A stretch of 64,000 nt of DNA from Micromonospora sp. RP3T (GCF_003027925.1 NZ_PYPS01000020.1:56078-120077); one strand, 5' to 3'; positions 18,363-27,147 are shown, numbered from the stretch's first letter. Translations and numbers: made by a program. Notes: a model not told the origin generated them from the letters alone.

Positions 18363-19781
18363 ATGCTTTCCGCACTCGATCGTCGGCACACCGTCGCGCC
18401 GCCGGGGTACAGCCGGTGGCTGATCCCGCCGGCGGCGTTGGCGATCCATCTCTGCATCGGGCAGGTCTACGCGACGAGCGTGTACAAGAACTCCCTGATC
18501 GCGCACTTCGACTCGGGGCAGACGGCGATCGGGGTGATCTTCAGCATCGCGATCGTGATGTTGGGGTTGTCGGCCGCGGTGGCCGGTACGTGGGTGGAGG
18601 CGAACGGGCCGCGTAAGGCGATGTTCGTCTCGGCGTGCTTCTGGGCGGCGGGTTTCCTGGTGGGCGCGCTGGGGATCGCGACGTCGCAGTTGTGGCTGCT
18701 GTACCTGGGGTACGGGGTGCTGGGTGGGATCGGGTTGGGGATCGGGTACATCTCCCCCGTCTCCACGTTGATCAAGTGGTTCCCGGACCGGCCGGGGCTG
18801 GCCACCGGGTTGGCGATCATGGGGTTCGGTGGTGGGGCGATGGTGGCCTCTCCCCTGTCCCGGCAGCTGTTGTCGTTGTTCGACCCGGGGTACGACCCGT
18901 CGAACAGCGGGTCGACGGCGTCGGGGTCGGCGCTGGTGTGGTTGTTCGTCACGCTCGGGGTCGGCTACTTCGTGGTCATGATGTTCGGGGTGTTCAACGT
19001 GCGGGTGCCGGCGGCGGACTGGCGGCCGGCCGGGTTCGACCCGGCGAAGGTGGCGGCGAAGCCGATGGTGACCACCGCGAACGTGTCGGCGGCGAACGCG
19101 GTGCGGACGCGGTCGTTCTGGCTGCTGTGGGTGGTGCTGTTCTGCAACGTGACGGCGGGTATCGGCATCCTGGAGCAGGCCAGCCCGATGATTCAGGACT
19201 TCTTCCGGGACAACGGCACGTCGGCGGTGTCGGTGGCGGCGGCGGGCGGGTTCGTCGGGCTGCTGTCGCTGTTCAACATGGCGGGCCGGTTCGTCTGGTC
19301 GTCGACGTCGGACGTGATCGGCCGTAAGCCGATCTACGTGGTGTATCTGGGTGTGGGCCTGGTGCTGTACCTGGTGCTGGCGCTGGTCGGGCAGAGCGCG
19401 ACGGCGTTGTTCGTGCTGCTGGCCTGCGTGATCCTGTCGTTCTACGGCGGCGGGTTCGCGACCGCGCCGGCGTATCTGCGGGATCTGTTCGGCACGTTCG
19501 AGGTGGGCGCGATCCACGGTCGGTTGTTGACCGCGTGGTCGGCGGCGGGGGTGGCCGGCCCGCTGATCGTCAACGCGTTCCTGGACGCGCAGGGTAAGCC
19601 GGGTTCGTTGACCGCGTCGGCGTACCGGCCGGCGTTGTTCACGATGGTCGGGGTGCTGGCGGTGGGGCTGGTGGCGAACCTGCTGATCCGGCCGGTGCCG
19701 CGGCGGTTCCACGAGCCGGCGTCGGGCCGGGACGAGATGGCGGACGGGCAGCCGGTGACGGCGGAGCGGAGCGGGTCGTGA
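18363..19781 (+). CDS. OFA-type MFS transporter (oxalate/formate antiporter family)
   Basis: A 472-residue major facilitator with 12 predicted membrane segments. The OFA-like features are the opening AIHLCIGQVYATSVYKNSL, GIGLGIGYISPVSTLIKWFPDRPGLATGLAIMGFGGGA, and FWLLWVVLFCNVTAGIGILEQASPMIQDFF. Family members exchange oxalate/formate or other small carboxylates. GGAGG lies 8-9 nt before ATG 18363. Its last codons overlap (GTGA) the start of a 41-residue membrane protein that should be co-translated. Confidence 0.9.
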   Translation: MLSALDRRHTVAPPGYSRWLIPPAALAIHLCIGQVYATSVYKNSLIAHFDSGQTAIGVIFSIAIVMLGLSAAVAGTWVEANGPRKAMFVSACFWAAGFLVGALGIATSQLWLLYLGYGVLGGIGLGIGYISPVSTLIKWFPDRPGLATGLAIMGFGGGAMVASPLSRQLLSLFDPGYDPSNSGSTASGSALVWLFVTLGVGYFVVMMFGVFNVRVPAADWRPAGFDPAKVAAKPMVTTANVSAANAVRTRSFWLLWVVLFCNVTAGIGILEQASPMIQDFFRDNGTSAVSVAAAGGFVGLLSLFNMAGRFVWSSTSDVIGRKPIYVVYLGVGLVLYLVLALVGQSATALFVLLACVILSFYGGGFATAPAYLRDLFGTFEVGAIHGRLLTAWSAAGVAGPLIVNAFLDAQGKPGSLTASAYRPALFTMVGVLAVGLVANLLIRPVPRRFHEPASGRDEMADGQPVTAERSGS

Positions 19782-19903
19782 ACGAGCGCAGCGGTGGCGG
19801 GCAGCAGGTCCGTCTGGTGGTGTCGTGGCTGGTGGTGGCCGTGCTGTTGGGCTACGGCGTGGTGCAGACGCTGATCACGGCGGCGAAGTTGTTCACGCAG
19901 TGA
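19778..19903 (+). CDS. Small membrane partner of the OFA transporter
   Basis: A 41-residue protein with one strongly hydrophobic helix: LVVSWLVVAVLLGYGVVQTLITAA. It starts at GTG 19778, overlapping the transporter stop by 4 nt, and ends just before a strong terminator. Genes like this follow OFA-type transporters in many actinomycetes and are annotated as MFS transporter small subunits. It probably forms a stabilising or regulatory subunit; that role is inferred from position. Confidence 0.8.
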   Translation: MNERSGGGQQVRLVVSWLVVAVLLGYGVVQTLITAAKLFTQ

Positions 19904-19910
19904 CGGATGG

Positions 19911-19940
19911 CGGCGGCCCGGGGCGGACCCCGGGCCGCCG
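19911..19940. terminator. Bidirectional hairpin terminator
   Basis: CGGCGGCCCGGGG, loop CGGA, and the exact 13-base complement lie between the small transporter subunit (+) and a convergent SDR (-). Confidence 0.75.
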
Positions 19941-19944
19941 TCGG

Positions 19945-20673
19945 TCAGAGGCCGCCGGCGATGCGCAGGACCGCGCCGGTGGTGTACGAGGCGTCGGGGC
20001 CGAGCAGGTGGACGATCGCGCCGGCCACCTCGTCGGGTTCGCCGGCGCGGCCCAGCGGGATGCGGCCGGCGGCGCGCTCGGGGCGGTCCGGTACGCCGGA
20101 GCGGGCGTGGATGTCGGTGCGGATGATGCCGGGGGCGACCGCGTTGACGCGGATGCCGCGGGGGGCGAGTTCCTTGGCCAGGCCGACGGTGAGGGTGTCG
20201 GTGGCGGCCTTGACGGCGGCGTAGTGGATGTACTCGCCGGGGCTGCCGAGGGTGGCGGCGGCGGAGGACACGTTGACGATGGCGCCGCCGGCGCTCATCC
20301 GGCGGGCGGCCTGCTGGGCGCAGAGGACGTAGCCGATCAGGTTGACGTCGACGACGTCGCGCAGGTCCTCGGCGCGCAGGTCGGTGAAGGGGCCGATGGG
20401 GCTGGTGACGCCGGCGTTGTTGACCAGGCCGGTGAGCGGGCCGAGCTGGTCGGCGGCGGCGAAGAGCCGGCGTACCGCGTCGGGGTCGGTGGTGTCGGCG
20501 GCGACGGTGACGGCGCGGCGGCCGGCGGCGCGCACGTCGGCGGCGACGGTCGCGGCGGCGTCGTGGTCGGCGCGGTAGCCGATGACCAGGTCGTGGCCGG
20601 CGGCGGCGAGCCGGCGGGCGGTGGCCGCGCCGATGCCGCGTCCACCGCCGGTGACAATGGTGACCGAGGTCAA
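19945..20673 (-). CDS. SDR-family oxidoreductase (FabG-like)
   Basis: A 242-residue classical short-chain dehydrogenase/reductase: TGGGRGIG (8-15) for NADP(H), NNAG, the Ser in NVSSAAA, and YAAVK as the YxxxK pair, with the C-terminal TGAVLRIAGG typical of 3-oxoacyl reductase-like members. The start is TTG 20673, chosen because GGGGAGG lies 5 nt upstream and no better in-frame ATG/GTG gives the Rossmann strand. Substrate unknown. Divergent from a patatin-like gene. Confidence 0.9.
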   Translation of the reverse strand: MTSVTIVTGGGRGIGAATARRLAAAGHDLVIGYRADHDAAATVAADVRAAGRRAVTVAADTTDPDAVRRLFAAADQLGPLTGLVNNAGVTSPIGPFTDLRAEDLRDVVDVNLIGYVLCAQQAARRMSAGGAIVNVSSAAATLGSPGEYIHYAAVKAATDTLTVGLAKELAPRGIRVNAVAPGIIRTDIHARSGVPDRPERAAGRIPLGRAGEPDEVAGAIVHLLGPDASYTTGAVLRIAGGL

Positions 20674-20748
20674 TGCGTCCTCCCCTGCCCTGCTGGTGGG
20701 GGCGACGTTACCGTGGGCGGCACCGGCGGCGACGGAGAGGACTGTCAC

Positions 20749-21585
20749 ATGGGGCGGGCGTTGGTGCTGGGCGGCGGCGGGGTGACGGGGGTGGCCTGGG
20801 AGTTGGGGCTGCTGGCCGGGTTGGCCGGGCGGGGTGTGTCGCTGGAGGACGCGGATCTGGTGGTGGGCACGTCGGCGGGTTCGGTGGTCGGGGCGCAGGT
20901 GTGTTGCGGGGTGCCGCCGGCGCAGCGGTACGCGGCGCAGTTGCGGCCGCCGGGTGACGAGGTGCCGGCCCGGCTCGGGTGGGGGGTGCTGGCCCGGTGG
21001 GCGTGGGCCGGTGGTCGGGGGCGGGACGCGGCGCGGGCCCGGGCGCGGGTGGGTGCGGTGGCGTTGGCGGCGCGTACCCCGTCGGAGGAGTCGCGGCGGG
21101 CGGTGATCGCGGCGCGGTTGCCGGCGCGGCAGTGGCCGGCGCGGCGGCTGTTGGTGACCGCGGTCGACGCGGTGTCGGGTGAGTTCGTGGTGTTCGACGC
21201 CGGCAGCGGGGTGTCGCTGGTCGACGCGGTGGGGGCCAGTTGCGCGGTGCCGGGGGTGTGGCCGCCGGTGACGGTCGGGGGGCGGCGGTTCGTCGACGGT
21301 GGGGTGCGCTCGCCGGTGAACGCGGATCTGGCCGCCGGGGCGCGTCGGGTGGTGGTGTTGGCGCCGACGAGCGCCGCGGTGGGGCCGATGCCGCGGGTGG
21401 CGGCGCAGGTGGCGGCGTTGCGGGCGGCGGGGGCGCGGGTGGCGGTGGTGGCGCCGGATCGGGCGGCGCGGGCGGCGATCGGGCGCAACGTGCTGGACCC
21501 GGCGCGGCGGGCGGCGGCGGCGCGGGCGGGGTTCGCGCAGGCCGAGGCGGTGGCCGACGAGGTGGCGGGTGTGTGGCGCGCCTAG
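20749..21585 (+). CDS. Patatin-like phospholipase
   Basis: A 278-residue serine lipid acyl hydrolase. The glycine-rich oxyanion loop LGGGGVTG, nucleophile elbow GTSAGS with Ser42, and the dyad Asp in FVDGGVRSP are all present. No signal peptide, so it probably acts on membrane lipids from the cytoplasmic side. The TAG stop forms the first half of a TAGGCT box ahead of the peroxiredoxin gene. Codon third positions are very G-rich, like the rest of this block. Confidence 0.9.
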   Translation: MGRALVLGGGGVTGVAWELGLLAGLAGRGVSLEDADLVVGTSAGSVVGAQVCCGVPPAQRYAAQLRPPGDEVPARLGWGVLARWAWAGGRGRDAARARARVGAVALAARTPSEESRRAVIAARLPARQWPARRLLVTAVDAVSGEFVVFDAGSGVSLVDAVGASCAVPGVWPPVTVGGRRFVDGGVRSPVNADLAAGARRVVVLAPTSAAVGPMPRVAAQVAALRAAGARVAVVAPDRAARAAIGRNVLDPARRAAAARAGFAQAEAVADEVAGVWRA

Positions 21586-21588
21586 GCT
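21583..21588 (+). promoter_or_regulatory. -10-like TAGGCT overlapping the patatin stop
   Basis: TAGGCT includes the patatin amber stop and lies 34 nt before the peroxiredoxin GTG. That gene has a Shine-Dalgarno site, so its mRNA would carry a short leader. Confidence 0.35.
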
Positions 21589-21622
21589 CACCGCATCGAC
21601 GGCGAGGCTCGGGAGGTATGTG

Positions 21623-22081
21623 GTGGGTGTGGGTGTCGGTGACCTGGTCGAGGATTTCACGCTGCCGGATCAGACGGGTGCGCCGCGGCGGTTGTCGGAG
21701 TTCCTGGCCGCCGGGCCGGTGGTGCTGTTTTTCTATCCGGCGGCGATGACGTGGGGGTGCACGGCGGAGAGCTGTCATTTCCGGGACCTGGCGGCGGAGT
21801 TCGCGGCGGTGGGCGCGTCGCGGGTGGGGATCAGCCGGGACCCGGTGGAGCGGCAGGCGGAGTTCGCCAGCCGGCACGGTTTCGACTATCCGTTGTTGTC
21901 CGACGTCGACGGCGCGGTGGCGGCGGCGTTCGGGGTGCGGCGGCGGTTGCCGCTGGGCGCGTTGAGCACCCGGCGGATGACGTTCGTGATCGGCCCGGAC
22001 CGGCGGGTGCTGGCGGTGGTGCACAGCGAGGTGAGCATGAACGCGCACGCCGACGCGGCGTTGCGGGCGCTCGGGGGTTGA
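21623..22081 (+). CDS. Peroxiredoxin (AhpC/TSA, Bcp-like)
   Basis: A 152-residue thiol peroxidase that reduces hydroperoxides. LVEDFTLPDQTG opens the thioredoxin fold, and TWGCTAESCHFRD holds the peroxidatic Cys46 and a second Cys51 five residues later, the Bcp/PrxQ spacing for an intramolecular disulfide. FSSPDPVE-like ISRDPVERQAEF and LLSDVDG follow. GTG 21623 is chosen because GGGAGG lies 6 nt upstream. Confidence 0.9.
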   Translation: MGVGVGDLVEDFTLPDQTGAPRRLSEFLAAGPVVLFFYPAAMTWGCTAESCHFRDLAAEFAAVGASRVGISRDPVERQAEFASRHGFDYPLLSDVDGAVAAAFGVRRRLPLGALSTRRMTFVIGPDRRVLAVVHSEVSMNAHADAALRALGG

Positions 22082-22148
22082 CCGTCGGGCTGTCGTGCCG
22101 GCCTGGTATCAAGGGCGGCAATCAAACAGGTGTACGGAAGAGGGCGTG

Positions 22149-22829
22149 ATGGCGGTTCAGGGGTTGTCCACTGACGAGGTACAGCAGATCCGTGAGTCGT
22201 TGGCGGCGGGCCGGAAGCCGCGGGTGGTGTTCACCGAGGCGGCCGGGCAGATGGCCGGGCAGCTCGGGCAGGTGGTGGAGTTGACCGACCCGGCGGCGTC
22301 GGAGGAGTTCGTGGTGGTGCGGTTCGGCCGCGACGAGTTGCCCTTCTCCCCCGCCGACGTGGCGGTCGCGCCGAAGGGCGCCGGGCGGCGGCCGGTCGTC
22401 GAGGCGAAGCCGGAGCCGGAGGTGGCCGAGCCGGCGGCGCCGGAGTTCGTGTTGGACACGCCGCGGGTGCCGACGCCGCGTCGGGAGGAACCGAAGGTGG
22501 AGCAGCCGGCGGAGTCGAAGCCGGCGAAGCGGGCGGTGAAGGCCGCGAAGCCGAAGGCGCCGGCGGGGCTGACGGTGACGTTGGCGTACGCCGAGGGCGA
22601 GTGGACGGTGGCGGCGCAGCAGGGCGCGAAGGCCCTCGCCCGGCCGTACGTGGTGAAGCCGGCGGAGGCGCTGCGGATGGTGGCGTTGGTGGACGTGCCG
22701 GGGGTGCAGGAGGCGGTGGAGCAGATCCTGGGCGCGGAGCGGGCCGAGGCGGAACAGCAGGCGGAGAAGCTGCGCGCGGAGCTGGCGGAGATCGAGGCGC
22801 GGCTGGCGGAGCTGCGCGAGGCGCGCTGA
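22149..22829 (+). CDS. Uncharacterised actinobacterial protein with coiled-coil tail
   Basis: A 226-residue protein I do not assign to a function. The N-terminal ~75 residues form a compact segment (STDEVQQIRESLAAGRKPRVVFTEAAGQMAG...EEFVVVRFGRDELPFSP). A charged linker rich in Pro, Glu, Lys and Ala follows (about 80-140), then a second small domain starting AGLTVTLAYAEGEWTVAAQQGAKALARPYVVKPAEALRMVALVDVPGVQEAVEQIL, and a C-terminal coiled coil (about 195-226). No membrane segment. It may be a nucleic-acid-associated or scaffold protein. A strong terminator follows. Confidence 0.8.
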   Translation: MAVQGLSTDEVQQIRESLAAGRKPRVVFTEAAGQMAGQLGQVVELTDPAASEEFVVVRFGRDELPFSPADVAVAPKGAGRRPVVEAKPEPEVAEPAAPEFVLDTPRVPTPRREEPKVEQPAESKPAKRAVKAAKPKAPAGLTVTLAYAEGEWTVAAQQGAKALARPYVVKPAEALRMVALVDVPGVQEAVEQILGAERAEAEQQAEKLRAELAEIEARLAELREAR

Positions 22830-22849
22830 GCGGGGCCCCTGGACACCCC

Positions 22850-22884
22850 GCGGGGCCGGTGCGACCCCCTCGCACCGGCCCCGC
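22850..22884. terminator. Bidirectional hairpin terminator before cydB
   Basis: A 14-bp perfect stem (GCGGGGCCGGTGCG and complement) with a 7-nt loop sits between convergent genes, the coiled-coil protein (+) and cydB (-). Confidence 0.8.
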
Positions 22885-22908
22885 GCCACCCCTGCGCCCG
22901 CAGGTCCA

Positions 22909-23907
22909 TCAGTGTTGCGGAATGTTCTGTACCCCGATTCGGCGGCGGAACACCCAGTAGGTCCAACCTTGGTAGGCGAGCACGATCGGAGTGAACACCA
23001 CCGCCACCCACGTCATGATTTTCAGGGTGTACGGGGTGGACGCGGCGTTGGTGGCGGTGAGCGTGCCGGCCGGGTCGAGCGTGGACGGCAGGACGTTCGG
23101 GAACAGCGCGGCGAACAGGGTGGCCACGGCCAGGGCGATGGCCAGCGCGGTGCCGGTGAACGCCCAGCCCTCGCGGCGTACCCGCGCCGCGGCGAGGCCG
23201 CCGAGCAGGGCGAGGGCGGCGCCGACGGCGAGCACGACGGCGGCGGCGTTGGCGCGGATGGTCAGCGACCAGCCGAGGAACGCCACGGCGGCCACGGCGG
23301 TGCCGACGCCGAGCTTGACGGCGAGGGCGCCGGCGCGCTGCCGGATGTCGCCGGTGGTCTTGAGCGCGAGGAACACCGCGCCGTGGGTGGCGAACAGGCC
23401 GAGCGTGGTCAGGCCGCCGAGCAGCGCGTAGGGGTGCAGCAGGTCGAGCAGGCCGCCGACGTATTCGTGGTCGGCGTCGAGGGGGACGCCGCGGAAGATG
23501 TTGGCGAACGCGACGCCCCACAGCACGGCCGGGATCGCCGAACCCCAGAAGATGGCCTGGTCCCAGCGGCGTTTCCAGGACGCCTCGGGGCGCTTGTGGC
23601 GGTATTCGAAGGCGACGCCGCGGGCGATGAGGGCGAGCAGGATGAGCAGCAGCGGCAGGTAGAAGCCGGAGAACAGGGTGGCGTACCACTCGGGGAACGC
23701 GGCGAACATGGCGCCGCCGGCGGTGATCAGCCAGACCTCGTTGCCGTCCCAGACGGGGCCGATGGTGTTGATCAGGACGCGGCGTTGCCGGTCGCCGCGG
23801 CCGAGCACGGGCAGCAGCATGCCGACGCCGAAGTCGAAGCCTTCGAGGATGAAGTAGCCGGTGAACAGCACGGCCACGAGGAGAAACCAGACGGTGGTCA
23901 GTTCCAC
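22909..23907 (-). CDS. cydB: Cytochrome bd oxidase subunit II
   Basis: A 332-residue membrane subunit of the high-affinity quinol oxidase. It begins MELTTVWFLLVAVLFTGYFILEGFDFGVGMLLPVLG, the signature start of CydB, followed by NTIGPVWDGNEVWLITAGGAMFAAFPEWYATLFSG. About eight or nine membrane helices. It follows cydA with a 15-nt gap on the same transcript. cydDC assembly genes are not in the window. Confidence 0.96.
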   Translation of the reverse strand: MELTTVWFLLVAVLFTGYFILEGFDFGVGMLLPVLGRGDRQRRVLINTIGPVWDGNEVWLITAGGAMFAAFPEWYATLFSGFYLPLLLILLALIARGVAFEYRHKRPEASWKRRWDQAIFWGSAIPAVLWGVAFANIFRGVPLDADHEYVGGLLDLLHPYALLGGLTTLGLFATHGAVFLALKTTGDIRQRAGALAVKLGVGTAVAAVAFLGWSLTIRANAAAVVLAVGAALALLGGLAAARVRREGWAFTGTALAIALAVATLFAALFPNVLPSTLDPAGTLTATNAASTPYTLKIMTWVAVVFTPIVLAYQGWTYWVFRRRIGVQNIPQH

Positions 23908-23922
23908 GGTGGGGCTCCGGGG

Positions 23923-25335
23923 TCAGTAGGCGAACGCGAGCGGGCGCTCGGCGTCGTCGGTGTCGTCGTCGGCGGGTCGGTCGCTGACGTCGGGTACGCC
24001 GGCGCGGGCGTAGCGGACCAGCAGTTTGAACTCGATCACCGCGAGGGTGGCGTAGATGAGGGTGAAGGCGGTGAAGGAGGTGAGCACCTCGGTGAGGGAG
24101 ACGCTGCGGGACACGCCGTTGCGGGTGAGCATCTCGCCGAACACGATCCAGGGTTGGCGGCCCATCTCGGTGAAGATCCAGCCGAAGGAGTTGGCCAGCA
24201 GCGGCAGTACCGGCATGACCAGGCCGGCGCGCAGCAGCCAGCGGCTGGTGGGGGTGCGGCCCTTGCGGTGGCTCCAGAGCACCAGCAGCGCGATGGCGGC
24301 GGCGGCCAGACCGAAGCCGATCATGAAGCGGAAGCTCCAGTAGGTGACCGGGATGATCGGGGCGTAGTTGCCGGGGCCGTACTGGCTGGCGTACTGGGCC
24401 TGGAGGTCGTTGATGCCCTGCACGGTGCCGTTGGGGTCGCCGGTGCCGAGGAACGACAGCAGGTAGGGGATCTTGAGGGCGAAGACCTCGCGGCTGCCGT
24501 CGAGGCTGCCGACGGTGAGCACGGAGAACGAGGCGGGGCTCTCGGTGGTGTAGAGGCCCTCGGCGGCGGCCATCTTCATCGGCTGCACCTCGGTCATGAT
24601 CTTGCCTTGGATGTCGCCGGTGAGCACGACGAGGGTGGCGGAGACCAGAACCACCCAGGAGCCGAACTTCGTGGCGAAGCGGTAGGCGCCGGTGTCGGCG
24701 CTGCCGCGGTTGCGCATCACGTGCCACAGCCCGACGGTGACCACGAGGGATCCGGCGACCAGGAACGATCCGGCGAGGGTGTGGGGGAAGGTGACCAGCG
24801 CGACCTTGTTGGTGAGTACGGCGACGAAGTCGGTCAGTTCGGCGCGGCCGCTGTCGGGGTTGATGCGGAACCCGACCGGGTTCTGCATGAAGGAGTTGGC
24901 GGCGAGGATGAAGTAGGCGGACAGGTTGGTGCCGATCGCGGCGGCCCAGATCGCGGCCAGGTGCAGGCGTTTGGGCAGCCGGTCCCAGCCGAAGATCCAC
25001 AGGCCGATGAACGTGGATTCGAGGAAGAACGCGACGAGGGCCTCGATGGCCAGGGGCGCGCCGAAGATGTCGCCGACGAAGCGGGAGTAGTCGCTCCAGT
25101 TCATGCCGAACTGGAACTCCTGCACGATGCCGGTGACGACGCCCATGGCGAAGTTGATGAGGAACAGCTTGCCGTAGAACTTGGTGAGTTTGAGGTACCG
25201 CTCGTTGCCGGTGCGGTGCCACATGGTCTGCAGGATGGCGACCAGCACGGACAGGCCGATGGTCAGCGGCACGAACAGGAAGTGGTAGACGGTGGTGACA
25301 CCGAACTGCCAGCGGGCGACGTCCAACGCGTCCAC
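23923..25335 (-). CDS. cydA: Cytochrome bd oxidase subunit I
   Basis: A 470-residue heme-bearing subunit that oxidises quinol and reduces oxygen. WQFGVTTVYHFLFVPLTIGLSVLVAILQ contains the N-terminal heme b595-ligand His; FIGLWIFGWDRLPKRLH, GRQPWIVFGEMLTRNGVS and the Q-loop region before it are typical. GTG 25335 is chosen because the family start DALDVARWQFG follows it. An unusual AT-rich promoter with a TACTAC/GTAGTA dyad lies 20-40 nt upstream, so expression is probably switchable. Confidence 0.96.
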   Translation of the reverse strand: MDALDVARWQFGVTTVYHFLFVPLTIGLSVLVAILQTMWHRTGNERYLKLTKFYGKLFLINFAMGVVTGIVQEFQFGMNWSDYSRFVGDIFGAPLAIEALVAFFLESTFIGLWIFGWDRLPKRLHLAAIWAAAIGTNLSAYFILAANSFMQNPVGFRINPDSGRAELTDFVAVLTNKVALVTFPHTLAGSFLVAGSLVVTVGLWHVMRNRGSADTGAYRFATKFGSWVVLVSATLVVLTGDIQGKIMTEVQPMKMAAAEGLYTTESPASFSVLTVGSLDGSREVFALKIPYLLSFLGTGDPNGTVQGINDLQAQYASQYGPGNYAPIIPVTYWSFRFMIGFGLAAAAIALLVLWSHRKGRTPTSRWLLRAGLVMPVLPLLANSFGWIFTEMGRQPWIVFGEMLTRNGVSRSVSLTEVLTSFTAFTLIYATLAVIEFKLLVRYARAGVPDVSDRPADDDTDDAERPLAFAY

Positions 25336-25354
25336 CTGAGAACCCCCAGCCTTC

Positions 25355-25373
25355 TTACTACGAGACGTAGTAA
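25355..25373 (-). promoter_or_regulatory. cydAB operator dyad in an AT-rich promoter
   Basis: TTACTACG-AGA-CGTAGTAA is a perfect 8-bp inverted repeat. Extra half-sites TACTAC (25375-25380) and GTAG (25389-25392) follow. On the cydA strand, TAGTAT (25379-25374) is a plausible -10, so the dyad covers the likely transcription start. The half-sites resemble BlaI/MecI-family operators (TACTAC/GTAGTA) more than Rex or FNR sites. Confidence 0.6.
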
Positions 25374-25483
25374 ATACTACTCGGTGTCGTAGAAAAATTT
25401 TCAGGGCCGCAGGGCCCGAACCGACCCGGGACCAATGACCCTGATCACCTCCACCGGCGCGGCCGTGCGACCATCCAGCACTG

Positions 25484-26254
25484 ATGGACACCTCCCCCTG
25501 GCGCGCGCCGCTGCTGTGGCGCGGCGCGCAGACGCTCGCCCGGGCCGCCGTCGCGCTGATCGGCCGCCTGGAGGTCACCGGCGACGTACCGCAGGCGCTG
25601 CGCCGCGGGCCGCTGATCCTGGCCGCCAACCACATCAGCCCGTTCGACCCGGTGGTGCTCGCCGCCGCCTGCCGCCTCCGGCGCGTCGCCCCCCGGATCA
25701 TGGCCACCGGCGGGCTGTTCCGGGCCCCGGTGCTCGGGCCGCTGATGCGCCACGCCGGGCACATCCGCGTCGACCGCGGCACCACCGCCGTGCACCGCTC
25801 GCTGGAGATCGCCGCTGAGGCGGTCGCCGGCGGGTCGGTGGTGCTCGTCTACCCGGAGGGACGCATCGGGCTGGCCCCCGGCATGTGGCCCGAACGTGGC
25901 AAGACCGGCGCGGCCCGCCTCGCGTTCGCCAGCGGCGCCGCCGTCGTCCCGGTCGCCCAGTGGGGCTCGCACGAGGTCCTGCCGTACCGGGCGCCGAAGG
26001 GCATGCTGCGCGGCCTGGCCCGGGCGCTCGTCCGCCGCCCGGTCGTCCGGGTGCACTTCGGCGCCCCGGTGGCCCTGGCCGACCTGGATCCGGGCGCGCC
26101 CGGCGCGGCGCGCCGCGCCACCGACCGGATCATCGACGCGATCACCGACGACCTGGCCCCGCTGCGCCCGCACGAGCCCGACGGGCCCCGCCACGTCGAC
26201 CCCGGCCGGCCGGTCGACCCGAGCCGCGCGCACCGCCGGCACCGGAGGGGTTGA
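25484..26254 (+). CDS. 1-acyl-glycerol-3-phosphate acyltransferase-like (PlsC family)
   Basis: A 256-residue lysophosphatidic acid acyltransferase-type enzyme for phospholipid synthesis. The catalytic H(x)4D box is NHISPFD (His50, Asp55), and the glycerol-phosphate-binding block is VYPEGRI in place of FPEGTR. A short N-terminal amphipathic/hydrophobic stretch suggests peripheral membrane contact. The C-terminal ~40 residues are Pro/Arg/His-rich and non-conserved. An SDR gene follows after 33 nt, probably co-transcribed. Confidence 0.9.
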   Translation: MDTSPWRAPLLWRGAQTLARAAVALIGRLEVTGDVPQALRRGPLILAANHISPFDPVVLAAACRLRRVAPRIMATGGLFRAPVLGPLMRHAGHIRVDRGTTAVHRSLEIAAEAVAGGSVVLVYPEGRIGLAPGMWPERGKTGAARLAFASGAAVVPVAQWGSHEVLPYRAPKGMLRGLARALVRRPVVRVHFGAPVALADLDPGAPGAARRATDRIIDAITDDLAPLRPHEPDGPRHVDPGRPVDPSRAHRRHRRG

Positions 26255-26287
26255 ATTGCCCGCGCGGCACCGGCGCGGGGTGAGACC

Positions 26288-27139
26288 GTGGCAGACGTGA
26301 ACGCTCCCGTCGTGCTGATCACCGGCACGTCCACCGGCATCGGCCTGGCCACCGCCGTGGGCGCGGCCCGCGCCGGCTGGCGCACCGTCGCCACGCTGCG
26401 CGACCCCGACCGCGCCGGCCCGCTGCGCGCCGCCGCCGACGCCGCCGGGGTCGGCGACCTGCTGGAGGTACGCCGGCTCGACGTGGTCGACGAGTCCTCG
26501 GTGACCGCCTGCGTGGCCGACGTGGTGGCCCGGCACGGCCGGCTCGACGCGGTGGTCAACAACGCCGGCGCCGGCCACGTGGGCACGCTGGAACGGGAGA
26601 CCGTCGACGACGTCCGGGCCGTGCTGGAGGTCAACTTCTTCGGCGTCCTGCACGTCACCCGTGCCGCGCTGCCGCACCTGCGCGCCGCGAACGGGCGGCT
26701 GATCACGGTGACCAGTGTCGGCGGGGTGGTCGGGCAGCCGTTCAACGAGGCGTACTGCGCGGCGAAGTTCGCCGTCGAGGGGTTCATGGAGTCCCTGGCG
26801 CCGGTGGCGGCCACCGTCGGGGTGAGTGTCTGCGTGGTCGAGCCCGGCGCGGTGGCCAGCGAGTTCGTCGCCAACGTCGGGATCGACGCGGACACCGCGG
26901 TGGCCGCCGCCGGGCCGTACGGGCCGGCGCTGCGGGCGTACCTCGGTCGCAGCGCCGCCGCGTTCGCCGCCGCCCAGTCGCCGGCCGAGGCCGCCGCGGC
27001 GGTGGTGGCGACACTGACCGACCCGGAACCCGCGCCCCGCGTGCAGACCTCCCCCGCCGCCCGCCAGTTCGTCGCCGTCAAACTCGCCGACACCGACGGC
27101 CTGGCCGTGACCACCCTGACCGCCGACTGGCTGCGCTGA
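26288..27139 (+). CDS. SDR-family oxidoreductase
   Basis: A 283-residue classical SDR: TGTSTGIG (12-19), NNAGAGH, a Ser in VTSVGGVVGQ and YCAAK as the YxxxK pair. The extra C-terminal ~40 residues and the text PFNEAYCAAKFAVEGFMESLAP are like retinol/steroid-type short-chain dehydrogenases. Start GTG 26288. It shares a likely operon with the PlsC-like gene, hinting at lipid-related chemistry, which is only inference. Ends at a small terminator. Confidence 0.9.
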   Translation: MADVNAPVVLITGTSTGIGLATAVGAARAGWRTVATLRDPDRAGPLRAAADAAGVGDLLEVRRLDVVDESSVTACVADVVARHGRLDAVVNNAGAGHVGTLERETVDDVRAVLEVNFFGVLHVTRAALPHLRAANGRLITVTSVGGVVGQPFNEAYCAAKFAVEGFMESLAPVAATVGVSVCVVEPGAVASEFVANVGIDADTAVAAAGPYGPALRAYLGRSAAAFAAAQSPAEAAAAVVATLTDPEPAPRVQTSPAARQFVAVKLADTDGLAVTTLTADWLR

Positions 27140-27147
27140 CCGTCCCC

